A DNA stretch of 64,000 nt from Aedes albopictus. Lineage: Eukaryota > Arthropoda > Insecta > Diptera > Culicidae. Made by a program: the position numbers and the translations under genes. The stretch spans positions 448,934,980-448,998,979 of the forward strand of contig NC_085137.1 in the NCBI RefSeq assembly GCF_035046485.1, written 5' to 3'. Under the pieces are notes generated by a model, which did not search any database, had not been told where the DNA came from, and saw only the letters and a list, made by a program, of their open reading frames with translations. Below are positions 33,421-46,300 of this stretch, piece by piece (positions within the stretch are counted from its first letter, which is position 1; every line of letters starts with the position of its first letter).

Positions 33421-36400
33421 TCCAATAAATTATCCTTGACATTTGTGAAGAAATCCCTGGAGGAATTCCTGGTGGAATACCTGGAGGAATTTCCTGGAAG
33501 AATTTCTGAAGAAATCTCTAGAAGATTTCCTGGAAGAATCCTTGGAGAAACTTCTGGAGGATTTCCTGAAGGAATCTTCGAACAATTTCCTGAAGAGATT
33601 CCATGGAGAAATCACTGATAGAATCTTGGGAGAAATTCCTGGAGAAATCCCTAGAGGAACTGTTGACATAATTTCTGAAGGATGTCCAGGAGCAAATGCT
33701 GAAGAAATTCCTGGAGGAATTCCAAAAGGAATTCCTGGTGCAATTCCTGGAGAAATCTCTAGAGGAATTCTTGGAAGAATAACTGGATGAATTTCTTGAG
33801 GAATTCTGGGAGATTTTTATTTTTATTCTATTATTTTTCTATTTCTGAAAAAAAAACCCTGAGAAAATCCTGGAGAAATTTCTAGCGGAATTCCTGGATA
33901 AATTCTCGAAGGAATTCCTGAAAGCATCCCTGGGGGAATCCTAGAAGAAGTTTGTAAAGAAGTCCCTGGAGGAATCCCTGGAAAATTCCTGAAGGAACTC
34001 CTCCAAGAATTTCCTGGAAAAATTTCTGAAGAACTCCCTAGAGGATTTCCAGGAAGAATGCTTAAAGGGACTTCTGAAGGATTTCCTGGATTCTTCGGAG
34101 GATTTCCTTGAGGAATCCCTGGGAAAATCCTGGAGGAAATCCAGAAACATTCCTGAGGGTATTCCTGGAATAATTTCTGAAAAAATCCCCAGAAGATTTT
34201 CTGGAAAAAATCCTGGAGAAATTGTTGACATAATTTCTGAAGGATGCCCAGGAGCAATTCCTGGAACAAATCCTAGAGAAATTGCTGGAGGAATTCCTGA
34301 AAAAAATCGTGAGGTAATTCCTCAAGAATTTCCTGGAGGAGTTCTTGAAGAAATTCCCGGATAAAATCCTGGATGAATGCCTGGAGGAACTCCTGGAGGT
34401 TCTCCTTTGGGAATTGCTGGAGGAATCCTTGAAGGAATTCCAGGAGGAATCTCTGGAGAAATTTCTTCAACAATTTCTGGATGAGTTTTTGGGGGAATCT
34501 CTAGAGGAGCTCTGGGAGAAATTTCTGAAAAAAAATCCCTGAGAAATTCCCGGAGAAATCCAAGAACGAATTTCTGAAGAAATCCCTAGAGCAAACCTTG
34601 TAGCCATTCTTCAAGCCAAATTGGAAGAATTCTTGGCGGAATTCCTGGAAAAATTCCAGAAGGTATGCAAAGAGAAAATCCTGGAAGAATTTTTGAAGGA
34701 ATCCCTAAAGGATATCCTGGAGTAACTCCTGGATGAATTGCCGACATAATTCATGATGGAATTCCTTGATTATTTCCTGGTGCAATTCCCGCAGCAATCC
34801 CTGAAGAAATCTTTGAAAGAATCCAGGGAGGAATCCCTGGAAGTATGCCTGGAAAATTTTCTGGAAAAATACCTAGGAGAATTCCTGGTGGAATTCTTGG
34901 AGAATCTCCTGAAGTAATTCCAGGAGAAATCATTGGAGGAATTCCTGTATAAGTCTCTGAAAAAAAAAATCCTTGGAGGAATCCCTTGAAGAATTTCTGG
35001 ATTAATTTCCGCAGGAATTCTTGGAAGAATCCCGGAAGCAGTTACTGGAGGAATCTCTGGATGAATGCCTGGAGGAAGTCCTAAAGGAATGCATTGAGAA
35101 AACCCTGGAGGGTTTTTTGGAGGAATCTCTAAAAAAAATCTTGTAGGAATTCTTGGAGGAATCCCGCCTGGAGGATATTCTAGAGGAATGCCTGTAAGAA
35201 TTTCTAAAGGAATCTCGAGAAGAAGTCCCGGTGAAATCTCTAGAGATTTTTTTAGCGGAATTTCAGGAGGAATCTCTTAAGGAATTCGTAGAGGACTACC
35301 AGAAATAATTCCTGAAGAAATCGCAGATGGAATTCTTGGACAAATTCGTTAGAATCCGTAGAAGAGTTTCTGAAGAAAGTCCAGAAGGAATCCCGGTAGC
35401 AATTTCAAGAGCAATTACGAATAAGCGAATCCCTAAACAATTCCTGCAGGAAGTACTGAATCAATTCCTGGAAGATTTCCTTAAAATACAAGGAGTAATT
35501 CCTGGAGGAACCCTAAAAAGAGTTCCTGGAAGAATCATTGGAGGATTTTTTTAAAATAAGTTGTTCCACAAAGAATCACAGAAGGAACTCCCGAGTTAAG
35601 CCCTGCAGAATTTCTTGGAGGAATCCCTGGAGGATATCCTAGAAGAATGCCTGTCGAGATTAACGGAGGAATCTTTAGAAATACTCCTGGAGAAATCTCT
35701 AGGAGAATTCTTGGAGGAACACGGAGAAGAAATCTTAGTAAACTTTATTAAATTTACTGTTCAATCAACTAAAATTTCCTATTAATTTAGAGATAACTAA
35801 AATATAGGTTCAATTCAACTATAATGAGGTTATAAAAACTATACCATATAGTTGAATCAATAATTATTTTTAATTGTTTCTGGAGGATTAATTTCTGGAG
35901 GAATCTCTAGAAGCATTTCTGATTTAATCCCTGGATGATTTTTTAGGGGAATCCCTGCAACAATTCCCAGAGGAATCCCTGGAACAAATGCTGGAGGATC
36001 CCTGAAGAAATTCCTGGAGGAAGCCCAGGAAAAATCCTGAAGAAATTGCAGATGGAATCCTTGGAGAAATCCTGAAGCAATTCTAAGAAGAGTTCGTGGA
36101 GGAACTCCTTGAGGAATCTCTGTAGCAGTTCCTGAAAAAAAAAAAACCCAGGAATTATTCTGGAAACAATTCCTAGGGGCATTCCTAAGGGAATCACTAA
36201 ACAGTCCCTGGAGGAAAAAGTGACTGGATTAATTCCTGGAGGAGTTCCTGAAAGAATTCCAAGAGCAACTGCTGAAGGAATTCAAAAAAGTGTTCCTGGG
36301 GGAATCCTTGCAGGATTTTTTTTAATAATTCCTGGAGTTGTTCCTGAAAGAAACACAGAGAATATTCCCGGGTGAATTCGTGGAGAAATCCCGTCAGCAA

Positions 36401-36770
36401 TCCCATGAGGAATTCCTTAGGAAATCCCAGGAAAGCTTACTTAGCAAATTCTTGGAAGAATTTCTGTAGGAAAAAAATATGAAAGGAAGGAAGCTATGGA
36501 AAGATTCTTGAAGGAATTCGTCGATGCATCCTTGTAGAAGTATCTGTAAAAAATTCTGTAGGAATCGTGGGAGGAATTCTTAAAGCATTTCTTGGGACTG
36601 AACCATGCAAGATGCCCATGGAAGAATTCACGAAGGAGAAGCTCCTGAACAAGTCCCTTGAGGAATCTCTGAAAGAATCCCTGGAGAAATTCCTGAAAAA
36701 ATGCCTAAAGCAATTTCTGAAGGTGTCTTTGAAAGAATTCGTAAAGAACTCCCAGGTATTTTGCTCTTAG
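33421..36770. repeat. 3.3-kb degenerate 12-bp-period repeat (GGAATTCCTGGA)
   Basis: The region is made of units close to AATTCCTGGAGG repeating in 12-base register, with single-unit variation and rare larger gaps. Because 12 is a multiple of three, frames on both strands stay open and give four-residue repeats such as I-P-G-G or F-L-E-E. A non-repeat AT-rich insert of about 140 bp interrupts it at 35,740-35,880. Smaller, older blocks of the family are at 13,980 and 16,610. Confidence 0.9.
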
Positions 36771-36849
36771 CATGACGTTTATACAAGTGAAAATTCGTGT
36801 AGCAGTAGCACCGTAGCACATAACTGCACTCTATAGCAGCATCTGGGGG

Positions 36850-39800
36850 TGGAAGCTTAGGTAAAATATTATCTCCTGGGCGTCCATCAAAAACACCACC
36901 TACGGCGAAGACTGGCGCTCGAGCCTAGCTATTTAGCACTGTAGTTGGAGGAAATGCCAATGCAGAACCCGTAGCTTCCGGGAAGGTAAGCCCAGCTCCC
37001 TGGGTTAGTGGGTTGATGTCAGGCCCTGCGAGCCAGCCGTAAAAAAGACTAGCACCGGAAAATCAACAAGAGAAGAATGCGAACCGATACCAATGGCGAC
37101 GACCACAGCGACGAAAAAGGACTTGCGATTGGAAGCTCGGTACGTGGAACTGCCGATCTCTCAACTTCATTGGGAGCACCCGCATACTCGCCGATCTACT
37201 GAAGGACCGCGGGTTCGGAATCGTAGCGCTGCAGGAGGTGTGTTGGACAGGATCTATGGTGCGAACGTTTAGAGGTAATCATACCATCTACCAGAGTTGC
37301 GGCAACACACGTGAGCTGGGAACAGCTTTTATAGTGATGAGCAACATGCAGAGGCGCGTGATCGGTTGGTGGCCGAACATTAGCATAACAAACGTGCACA
37401 GCCCTCACTCCGGAAGCACTGATGACGACAAAGACGCATTTTACGCGCAGTTCGAACGCGAGTACGACCGCTGCCCAAACCACGACGTCAAGATCATCAT
37501 AGGGGATCTAAACGCTCAGGTAGGCCAGGAGGAGGAATTCAGACCGACGATTGGAAAGTTCAGCGCCCACCAGCTGACGAACGAAAATGGCCTACATTTA
37601 TATTTACTAGGTTTAATCACCGCATGACTTTATCATAATTAATTTTAATTGGCTTTTTTCGGTGATACGAATACTACTCGAAGTAAGAGGGAGTAAGGAA
37701 AGTAATGAAAGAATACGGTGGATAGATACGCAAGCGAGCGATAAGAGAAATTGAACAGAAATTGAAATTAACAGAGGGCCTTTGTTTGAGCAACACAATC
37801 ACAACGACGATCTTCTTGCCATGCGCCTACGCCTCATCGATTTCGCCGCCTCCAAGAACATGGCCATTCGTAGCACCTTCTTCCAGCACAGCCTCCCGTA
37901 TCGTTACACCTGGAGATCACCACAACAAACAGAATCGCAAATCGACCACGTTCTGATTGATGGACGGCACTTCTCCGACATTATCGACGTCAGGACCTAT
38001 CGTGGTGCTAATATCGACTCTGCTAATATCGACTCTGATCACTACCTGGTGATAGTTAAACTGCGCCCAAAACTCTCCGTTATTAACAACGTACATTACC
38101 GGCGGCCGCCCCGGTACGATCTAGAGCGACTGAAGCAACCGGATGTCGCCACCGCATACGCACAGAATCTCGAGGCAGCGTTGCCGGACGAGGGTGTGCT
38201 CGATGTGGCCCCTCTAGAGGACTGCTGGAGTACAGTGAAAGCAGCCATCAACAACGCAGCCGAGAGCACTATCGGATACGTAGAACGGAGTCGACGAAAT
38301 GATTGGTTCGACGAGGAGTGCAGAGCGGTTCTGGAGGAGAAGGATGCAGCGCGGGCGGTAATGCTGCAGCATGGAACCCGACAGAATGTGGAGCGATACA
38401 GACAGAAGCGGAAGCAGCAGACCCGTCTCTTCCGGGAGAAAAAGCGCCGCCTGGAAGAAGCGGAGTGCGAGGAAATGGAACTGCTGTGCCGTTCACAGGA
38501 AACACGCAAGTTCTACCTGAAGGTCAACGCATCCTGCAAAGGCTACGTGCCGCAAGCCGAAATCTGCAGGGATAAGGACGGGAGCCTCCTGACGGACAAA
38601 CGTGAGGTGATCGAAAGGTGGAAGCAGCACTTCGACGAGCACCTGAATGGCGAAGAGAATGTAGGCACGGAGGACCAAGGCAGCGGAGGAAATGACTATG
38701 TTGGTGCAGCAGAGGACGGGAACGAACCAACTCCCACGCTGAGAGAAGTAAAGGATGCCATCCACCAGCTCAAAAACAACAAAGCGGCTGGTAAGGACGG
38801 TATCGCAGCAGAACTCATCAAGATGGGCCCGGAAAAGTTGGCCACCTGTCTGCACCAGTTAGTAGTCAAGATCTGGGAAACCGAACAGCTACCGGAGGAG
38901 TGGAATGAAGAGATAATCTGTCCCATCCACAAGAAAGGCGACAAATTAATGTGTGAGAACTTTCGAGCGATCACCATTTTGAATGCCGCCTACAAAGTGC
39001 TATCCCAGATCATCTTCCGTCGTCTTTCACCTAAAGTAAATGAGTTCGTGGGAAGTTAACAAGCCGGTTTCATCGACGGCCGGTCGACAACGGACCAGAT
39101 CTTCACCGTACGGCAAATCCTCCAGAAATGCCGTAAATACCAGGTCCCAACGCATCACCTGTTCATCGACTTCAAAGCGGCATACGACAGTATCGACCGC
39201 ACAGAGCTATGGAAAATTATGGACGAGAACAGCTTTCCCGGGAAGCTGACTAGACTGATAAGAGCAACGATGGACGGTGTGCAGAACAGCGTAAGGATTT
39301 CGGGTGAACTATCCAGTTCATTTGAATCTCGACGGGGACTACGACAAGGTGATGGACTTTCCTGCCTACTATTCAACATCGCCCTGGAAGGTGTTATGCG
39401 ACGAGCCGGGCTCAACAGCCGGGGTACGATCTTCACGAAATCCAGCCAATTTGTCTGTTTTGCGGATGACATGGATATTATTGCTAGAACATTTGGAACG
39501 GTGGCAGAACAGTACACCCGCCTGAAACGTGAAGCAGCAAAGGCCGGACTGGTGGTGAATGCGGCTAAGACAAAGTACATGCTGGTAGGTGGGACTGATC
39601 GAGACAGGACAAGCCTTGGCAGCAATGTTACGATAGACAGGGATACTTTCGAGGTGTTAGAAGAATTCGTCTACCTCGGTTCCTTGCTAACGGCTGACAA
39701 TAACGTGAGCCGTGAAATACGAAGGCGCATCATCAGTGGAAGTCGTGCCTACTATGGGCTCCAGAAGAAACTGCGGTCAAAAAAGATTCACCCCGCACCA

Positions 39801-40207
39801 AATGTACCATGGACACGAGACATGGACGATGCTCGAGGAGGACCTGCAAGCACTCGGAGTTTTCGAGCGACGGGTGTTAAGGACGATCTTCGGCGGCGTG
39901 CAGGAGAACGGTGTGTGGCGGAGAAGGATGAACCACGAGCTCGCTGCACTTTACGGCGAACCCAGCATCCAGAAGGTGGAAAAAGCCGGAAGGATACGGT
40001 GGGCAGGGCATGTTGCAAGAATGCCGGACAACAACCCTGCAAAGCTGGTGTTTGCAACGGATCCGGTTGGCACAAGAAGGCGTGGAGCGCAGAGAGCACG
40101 ATGGGCGGACCAGGTGGAGTGTGATCTGGCGAGTGTTGGGCGTGACCGACGTTGGAGAGCTGCAGCTGCAAATCGAGTATTATGGCGGCAAATTGTTGAT
40201 TCAGTAT
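36850..40207 (+). pseudogene. RTE-clade LINE (JAM1-like), near full length, inactive
   Basis: From 37,127 the frame encodes an apurinic endonuclease (KLGTWNCRSL, IVALQEVCW, IIIGDLNAQVG), cut by a 229-bp insertion at 37,596, then IDHVLIDGRHFSDI and SDHYLVIVKL. Reverse transcriptase follows: NNKAAGKDGIAAELIKMGP, LPEEWNEEIICPIHKKGD, HHLFIDFKAAYDSIDR, RRGLRQGDGLSCLLFNIALE and the F-ADD motif CFADDMDI. The C-terminus has LYGEPSIQKVEKAGRIRWAG and HVARMP, typical of RTE elements. A nonsense codon lies at 39,057 (after FVGS, before QAGFIDGRS), and a deletion near 39,800 shifts frame before GHETWTMLEEDLQALGVFERR. The 5' leader begins near 36,850. RTE/JAM1 is by motif resemblance. Confidence 0.85.
37596..37824. 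mobile_element. 229-bp insertion in LINE endonuclease, 6-bp duplication
   Basis: GCCTAC stands at 37,590-37,595 and again at 37,825-37,830. Removing 235 bases joins TNENGL to RLIDFAASKNM in frame, which proves this is an insertion into a once-continuous frame. No terminal inverted repeat or poly-A tail was seen, so the type is unknown. Confidence 0.75.
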
Positions 40208-40447
40208 TACAGCGGCCGTTCGCTCGTTGCAACATGTTTACATTGCGACGAGCGAATGCCATTCGCTAATTGCAACGTCACTTTGACACTAAAGTGCATC
40301 GAAATGCACTGACAGCATGACTGACAGCACAAATTTGACACTTGATTGCTTTTTAATTGCAAAAACTTGTCAAATTTTGCAATTAGCGGACTTGCAACTA
40401 AAAAGCGTTGCAATGAGCGGGTTTGCAACGAGCGAACGGGCGCTGTA
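40208..40447. mobile_element. 240-bp TIR MITE, TACAGCG...CGTTCGCTCGTTGCAA ends
   Basis: TACAGCGGCCGTTCGCTCGT at the left is mirrored by ACGAGCGAACGGGCGCTGTA at the right. The interior has TTGCAAC and GACAGCATGACTGACAGC blocks. It sits at the 3' end of the LINE and is related in its ends to the element at 27,471. Confidence 0.8.
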
Positions 40448-41473
40448 TCATGAATTTGATGTTAACTAAATAAATGAAGCAGCATTTGGTTCTACAAAGT
40501 CCTTCTTTTCCCTACCGGAACCGATTCCAGCATGTCTTTGAAATTTGACATGCTATTTTTTTGTATTCCATGAACAAGCATCACAAAATTTAACCATTCA
40601 ATCAAGCGTGTTATTTGGTAAAATTCTTTGATAACATTGAAGTGGTTCTCTTGGAGGAATACTTGGCTAAATTTCCTGTGGTTCTCAAGAAAAAAGGTTT
40701 GATAATAATTGTGGATAAAAACCTCAATTATTATAATAGTTTTTTATATATTTTTTGTGGAATACTAAATTAATTATAATCTTTGAGTTGGCTCGAATTA
40801 AAAAAAAATCTGGCGGCCGGGGAAACGCGTTACCTTTCGCGCGAGAATCAAACTTTTTATTCCAAAAATCATTATATTGTTAAATACATGCTAACCACCA
40901 TATCAAATGATCAGATTTGAATAGAAGATTTATGTTATGCTTTCTGAATTGGGAATTGAACCTTTGTACTTTGAAAGAAATCAAGAAATAACGGGACATC
41001 ATCGCAAAGAATGACGAATTTTAACCAAACGCCAAGAAACATTATACATACTTCCTAGAAGCAGTTTTCAAAGTTTCAGGTACTATTAGAATAATATAAG
41101 TAATTATCTTCATTTTGGTGCAAAAAGAACGATATTCGAGAGCAGGGGCCCGCAAATACCGTTCAATGAAGTTCAAAAACCGCGGTGTAGAAGTGCGTGG
41201 AATGTGTAATTTGCGTAGTCGTTCGTTGAAACGCTGCTTATGATGTAGCGCGCAAGCTTCGATCGACAAACATGTGCTGCATATAACAATCGAGAGTAAA
41301 CGCGGGAAGATGTCCTCATCCTGTTTTCGTTAGCTGAAACCGCAACTAAATTAAGTTTTATCACGATATGATCTTCTACAAAGTTGTTTCTTATGGTCAG
41401 AGGCGTCTCGTGACTAGCAGACTGACCTGTTCTACAGATTACTAAATAAAAACACATTAGAGTTATTTGATAC
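40448..41473. other. Intergenic DNA, no feature recognised
   Basis: AT-rich spacer between the LINE and the INTS14 3' end. Open frames (for example 41,042-41,457 antisense) show no protein signature. Confidence 0.35.
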
Positions 41474-41643
41474 TAAGGGGTTGTCCATTTATTACGTAAG
41501 GGAAATTTTACGATTTTTCGACACCCCCTCCCCCCCTTGTAAGATTTTTTGTATAAAAACCCAAATATTTTTGTATGGGGCGTAAAATTTCTCAAACCCC
41601 CCCTCCCACTATAAACCCTTACGTAATTAATGGACAGTTCCTA
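41474..41643. mobile_element. MITE, CTAGGGGCTGTCC family (copy 2)
   Basis: AAGGGGTTGTCCATTTATTA at the left and ...TAATTAATGGACAGTTCCTA at the right match the copy at 18,644-18,812, with C-rich tracts in the same places. Confidence 0.75.
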
Positions 41644-42009
41644 AGCTTGCTGTTTTTTTTTGTTTTTGTATTGTAATTTTTAACATAAGCTGATTTTTAT
41701 CTTCTTGTTTGTTAACCACTTTCTGAAAAATATCTTCCGCATTCACAAGTCACAAGTAATGATGCGATTCGCATTCAGATGCGCCTTAGACCGACTTCCG
41801 AAGTTTGGTATCTCACATAGACTTTTAGAAAAATCCATTTTCAGTGGAAGTCATTTTCTAACGTTCTTCACACACCGACGATACCTGTTTTTTTTTTCAA
41901 TCATGTCCAACATGCTCTCTTTTCCGCAAATGTTCGAAATTTCCACCTCCATAAATTGTTTTAGCTCGTATCATGGCCTCGTAGTTAAAATTCGGGAACC
42001 GTTACCAAC

Positions 42010-42112
42010 GAGCTAGAGCACATTCGGCACCCCTAGTTTCATCCACGCTGGATGTAATGCATAACAAGCGCGCACGACATTGGGTGTGCCCAAATGTGCT
42101 CTAGCTGCGCAA
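42010..42112. mobile_element. 103-bp hairpin element
   Basis: GAGCTAGAGCACATTCGGCA at the left is mirrored by the TGTGCCCAAATGTGCTCTAG region at the right. No coding capacity. Confidence 0.55.
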
Positions 42113-43317
42113 GTTGTTCTCAGCCTACGTAGAACGACAAACCGAGAAGCCACAGCCAAGCCAAGCTTTCATTCATTTCTGGTTTTGCTACACACATGTA
42201 AACTTTCCACTGAAGAAGCTCTTTGCGTTTAGCTGTGTGCCTCTGGTATCCATCGCTTTTTTCTCTAACGAGTATACCGAGCAGCATGCTAACAATCGTT
42301 TACACACATCTGAGAACCTACTCGGTAAGCATAGCTGGCAAAGTATTTAAATACTGTGCAATCAATGTTTGTTATTCCATTTTTTTAGATATTGTTATTT
42401 AATCCTTTAATTCCCAACAACGATACAACATACATTTTTAGCACTCTATAACTGTAAATTTTTAACATGATTTTAAAGACTTTAGTCGATTGCGCTTAGC
42501 GTGCGTGTACGCGTGAGAAGCAGGCGGGAAGTGAAAAATGGAAAGAAACTTTGACAACGCTGCTGCTGGATCTAGACGAGTAGGGAACGTATGAGCGACA
42601 GAGTAAAGTGAAATGAATTCGAATGAACACTGCCATTCGGAGGCAAAAAAGTGAGAAATCTGTTGGTTTGGGAACAGCATCCATCGTTCGCATGAATCGG
42701 GGAACCGGTGGCATGTAGTTTCGAAGAGTCGAGCAAGAGAGAGCTGCACAAGGCTGGCTCTCGCATGCTCTTGTTATATGGTTTCTGCCGGTGGATGGCT
42801 TGGAGTCGTCTTTCGTTCTTCATAAACCGGGAACGATGTTTGCGCTTTGTGTGCAAGTTGTTATGGGGTATGTGCGGTCGGTGGGAGTTTTAAATTTAGT
42901 TTTATTCTCAGCCTATACCCGTTCCAAGAACAGGTCGAACATGTGGACGAGGCGCCTCTGCTTATGGTATCAACTACAATTCTTTCAATTCTGAGCCAAA
43001 TCGAACTCGCTAAACTCGCGTGCTGAATGAGAGACTAGAGGTCATCCAATTTCCCATATATTTGGACTGAACATCCCATACAAACCTTCAACTCATTTGC
43101 GCCAGCTCATTTTTTAACCGATTGAGCTGAATCTTTCACAGATTGTTCTTCTCATCCAAAGGCACGATTCTAGAGGGTGCCCCGTGGAAGTTTTCGACAT
43201 TTTCGTATTTTAGCCAGTCTATTCCCTATTAACATGGGACGTGAAATCTAGGATAGCAAAGGGTTGCTATCACGAAAGAGTTCTCACGAAATAAAACATA
43301 CCTTTTACGCAACCATG
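42113..43317. other. Spacer downstream of INTS14
   Basis: Short overlapping frames between about 42,460 and 43,000 look Cys- and Ser-rich but have no recognisable domain, and none is flanked by convincing splice signals. No element ends were seen. Confidence 0.3.
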
Positions 43318-43323
43318 TTTATT
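43318..43323 (-). terminator. INTS14 polyadenylation signal AATAAA
   Basis: AATAAA on the - strand starts only about 13 bases after the INTS14 stop codon, which implies a very short 3'UTR if used. Confidence 0.5.
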
Positions 43324-43336
43324 TCCCATGCAATTC

Positions 43337-46300
43337 TCAAGCTATCTGGTTATACTTGGTCGGCATGGCCTGAATGACCGCTTTCAAATCTCTGTTGCAA
43401 GGTTTCCTCAATTCATTTGCTGCATGTTTTAACTGTATTCCACTATCCGGACTGGCACTTCCGCCCAGTGCGGCAGCCTCCCTTTCAAATATGTGTGCCA
43501 AACCTTCGAGTAATTCCACAAAACCAAGCGACAGGGCCGCCCGCCGGATGCGATTCAACTCTTTGTAGAAATGCTGCGTCTTCTCCGGAAGTTTCTTCGC
43601 ATGTCGTAGAACTTTCTGTATGTCCGACTGTAGTCCAGCTTGTCGTATCCAGACCACGATGTTCTGCGAGTAGCTTCTCTTTTCCGCCTTGATCGGGAAA
43701 CTGGGATTCTCGCCGGCGAAAGCATCGTCCAAGTTGCCCAGATTGCGGAAATCGCCCAGCCATGGAACCACGTCGTTCCCCGGTGGAAGTACGTTCAACA
43801 TCAGGTTGGATTTCTTCTTGTTGTCCGCGTAGGAATAGATGAACCCATACCAGTTGTCGTTTAACAGAACCAGAGCGGCCATATTCTCTACTTTCAAAGC
43901 GCCATGCAGCAGAACGCATACCGATTCCCGAGTTGAATCCGCTCCGGTGGATCCATCCTCGTCGTTGTCGCCCCCTCCGCCGCTGCCATCCGGTTTGGCG
44001 TAGAAACCTTTGATGTCGTTTTCCAGCTTTTCCTCCGTATTGAGGTTACCGTCTTTAGTCGAAAGGCGTTTGTCGCCATCGCTGCGCGGAAGAATCAGGT
44101 GCCGACTGACGGACATGGGCGATCCAATGTCCGACAGACTGATGAATCCGCATAGCTCCAACTTCCGGGAGATGATTTTTGTCGTTTCAGCTCCGAAGAG
44201 GTCCTTGGAGGTGTAGGGCTAAAAGAAATTTGCGAATTCGTTAATTTGTGTTACGACCACTTCCTTCCAAAACACATCTTCAAAGAGTGAACGTCTCAAT
44301 ACCGTTCACCGAACCGTTTAGATTTTAATATTAGAGCTATGATTTTCGAACGGATCTTACCAAAGGAGCCGGCCAAATAGTGATTGCCCCATCCAACCGG
44401 AAATACCCGCCACACCGAAGGGTCGCCTCGAACTGTTTGTAGTTCTGTTCGCACATATTCTCGAACAGTTCCTGCACGCACTTGCGGTTCAGTTGCTTAC
44501 TGAACTCATCGTTGTCGTCTCCGATGGGATCCTCGATCGAGAGATTCTTCAACTTGGGAATGAATACTTGTCCGTTTTGGCCACTTACGTCCAACAGTTG
44601 CTGGTACAGTTTTGAACCTAGAAAATAGATAAAGTCACGTTTAATCAATGAAAACTCTGAATGGAAATCCTTCAAACAATTACCGAACTTGAACGCCGTA
44701 TCAGCCAGATTACCTAGACACATGAAGGTCAGCTTACTCGGGTAGGAAAATCCAATCCACTGGTTCTCGGACAGTGGAACTTTCACCGGACCGGCACCGG
44801 TGCCCCCACTGCTGTTGCTACTGAGTTGGGCTTTATAGTTCTGCAGATTGATGATTGTGTTCTTGAGCGAAGTAGGACCCAGTCCGACACCGCAATCGGT
44901 AATGAAGATTATCTGGCAGTAGTTCTGGCTTCCCCAGTGTGTTTTGAACATGTTGTTAACGGCCACTAGCACATTTTCGAGGCTGGTTTTGTCATAGTGT
45001 TCGATCTTGTGCAGCGCCTGCCGGATGGATTCGTAATCCCGGGTGAAATCCACGATCACTTCGTACAGCGAGGAGTAAACGATCTGGGGGAGAGGGATAG
45101 GAAAAGAATTTCATCTTAGAGTGGGCAGAGTAGGTTCCAAATCTATAGAGTATTTCTGTGCAATACTTGTCAGTAGGCACCTCTTGCTACTTCTCGGCCC
45201 GCTGAAGTTCGACATGATCTTCGCTATCTTGCTGATCTTCTTTATTGCCTGTGTTATTGAGATTAGCATTTAAATTTTTAAAGTTGTTACATCACCTTAG
45301 CTGCTTCACCGCACTTCAGAGAACACGAGATTGCGTTGAACTCGTGTTCTACGAAGTTGTTCTTGATCTTAGTGTCTCGTCAGCTATCGTTAGAACGGCA
45401 TCGTCAGTAAAATCCACAATCTTTCTTAACAACTCCATTTTTACTCCATCGTACATCCAGGGCTGTTACAAAACTGTCGATTTGGAAACCGCAAAATCCG
45501 CGCCAAGCATTTTGAAATCCGCGCCGAGGTCATCATATCCGCGCCAGTACCAAAACATATGATTTTGATGACTCAAGCTCATAAAAAGCCTGAATTTTTC
45601 AATTTTACGAGCATGTTTTTTGTTGCACTCCAGATGAAGATAATTTCTAATGTTAAAACCGATTTAAACTACCTATTATTAATCCATGCCACTTCCAAAT
45701 CAACCAAGAAATGTTGCAAACAGTTAAGTTTTTTAAATTGAAATAAAAAGTTTTGAATAAATAGTTATTTAATTGCTGGTTAATCTGGATGACTACTATT
45801 TAACGAGAATGGGATTTCCTGTTCCCTGAAACAGTTTCAAAAAGGAGAATTCCTGGCGATTTTTTTGAAATAATTATAACCAACATTATTGTAGAAATTC
45901 TGCTATAAAATCTGTAGTAAGTCTCAAATGATCGTTCGAGAGAACTGCAAGAAAATTTTCAGATTATTTGTGATATCTAATTGCCCCATCTAAATTGAGT
46001 AATTGAGCTAAAGTGACCAGACGTCCCGGATTGTGCGGGACAGTCCCGGATTCAAGCTAGTCGTCCCGCATTGCAAAGTGTCCCGGAAATGTCCCGGATT
46101 TCAACAATCGGTTAAAATATTGTTTTTTACAAACATGTTGAACTGTTTCTGTTCGTCTAAAAATCAATCTTTAGGCAAAGGTAAATAGCAAAAACGAAGT
46201 TTAACCAGGCTTAAAATTGTTTTAGAATTTTGAGATTTTAAATCTGACATTGTATAAAGTAAAGGCAGAGTTGATGGGAGAAGGATGAAGGTAAAATTTG

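Noticed and set aside
33421..36770. CRISPR array
   Set aside because: There are no constant repeat/unique spacer alternations; the block is a continuous 12-bp repeat in an insect genome.
33430..36800. Many overlapping repetitive frames on both strands resembling Ile-Pro-Gly-Gly or Phe-Leu-Glu-Glu proteins
   Set aside because: They are produced by the 12-bp repeat; all lack a conserved start, domain or splice context.
42462..43000. Overlapping short frames downstream of INTS14
   Set aside because: No recognisable domain, splice signals or codon bias; overlapping on both strands.
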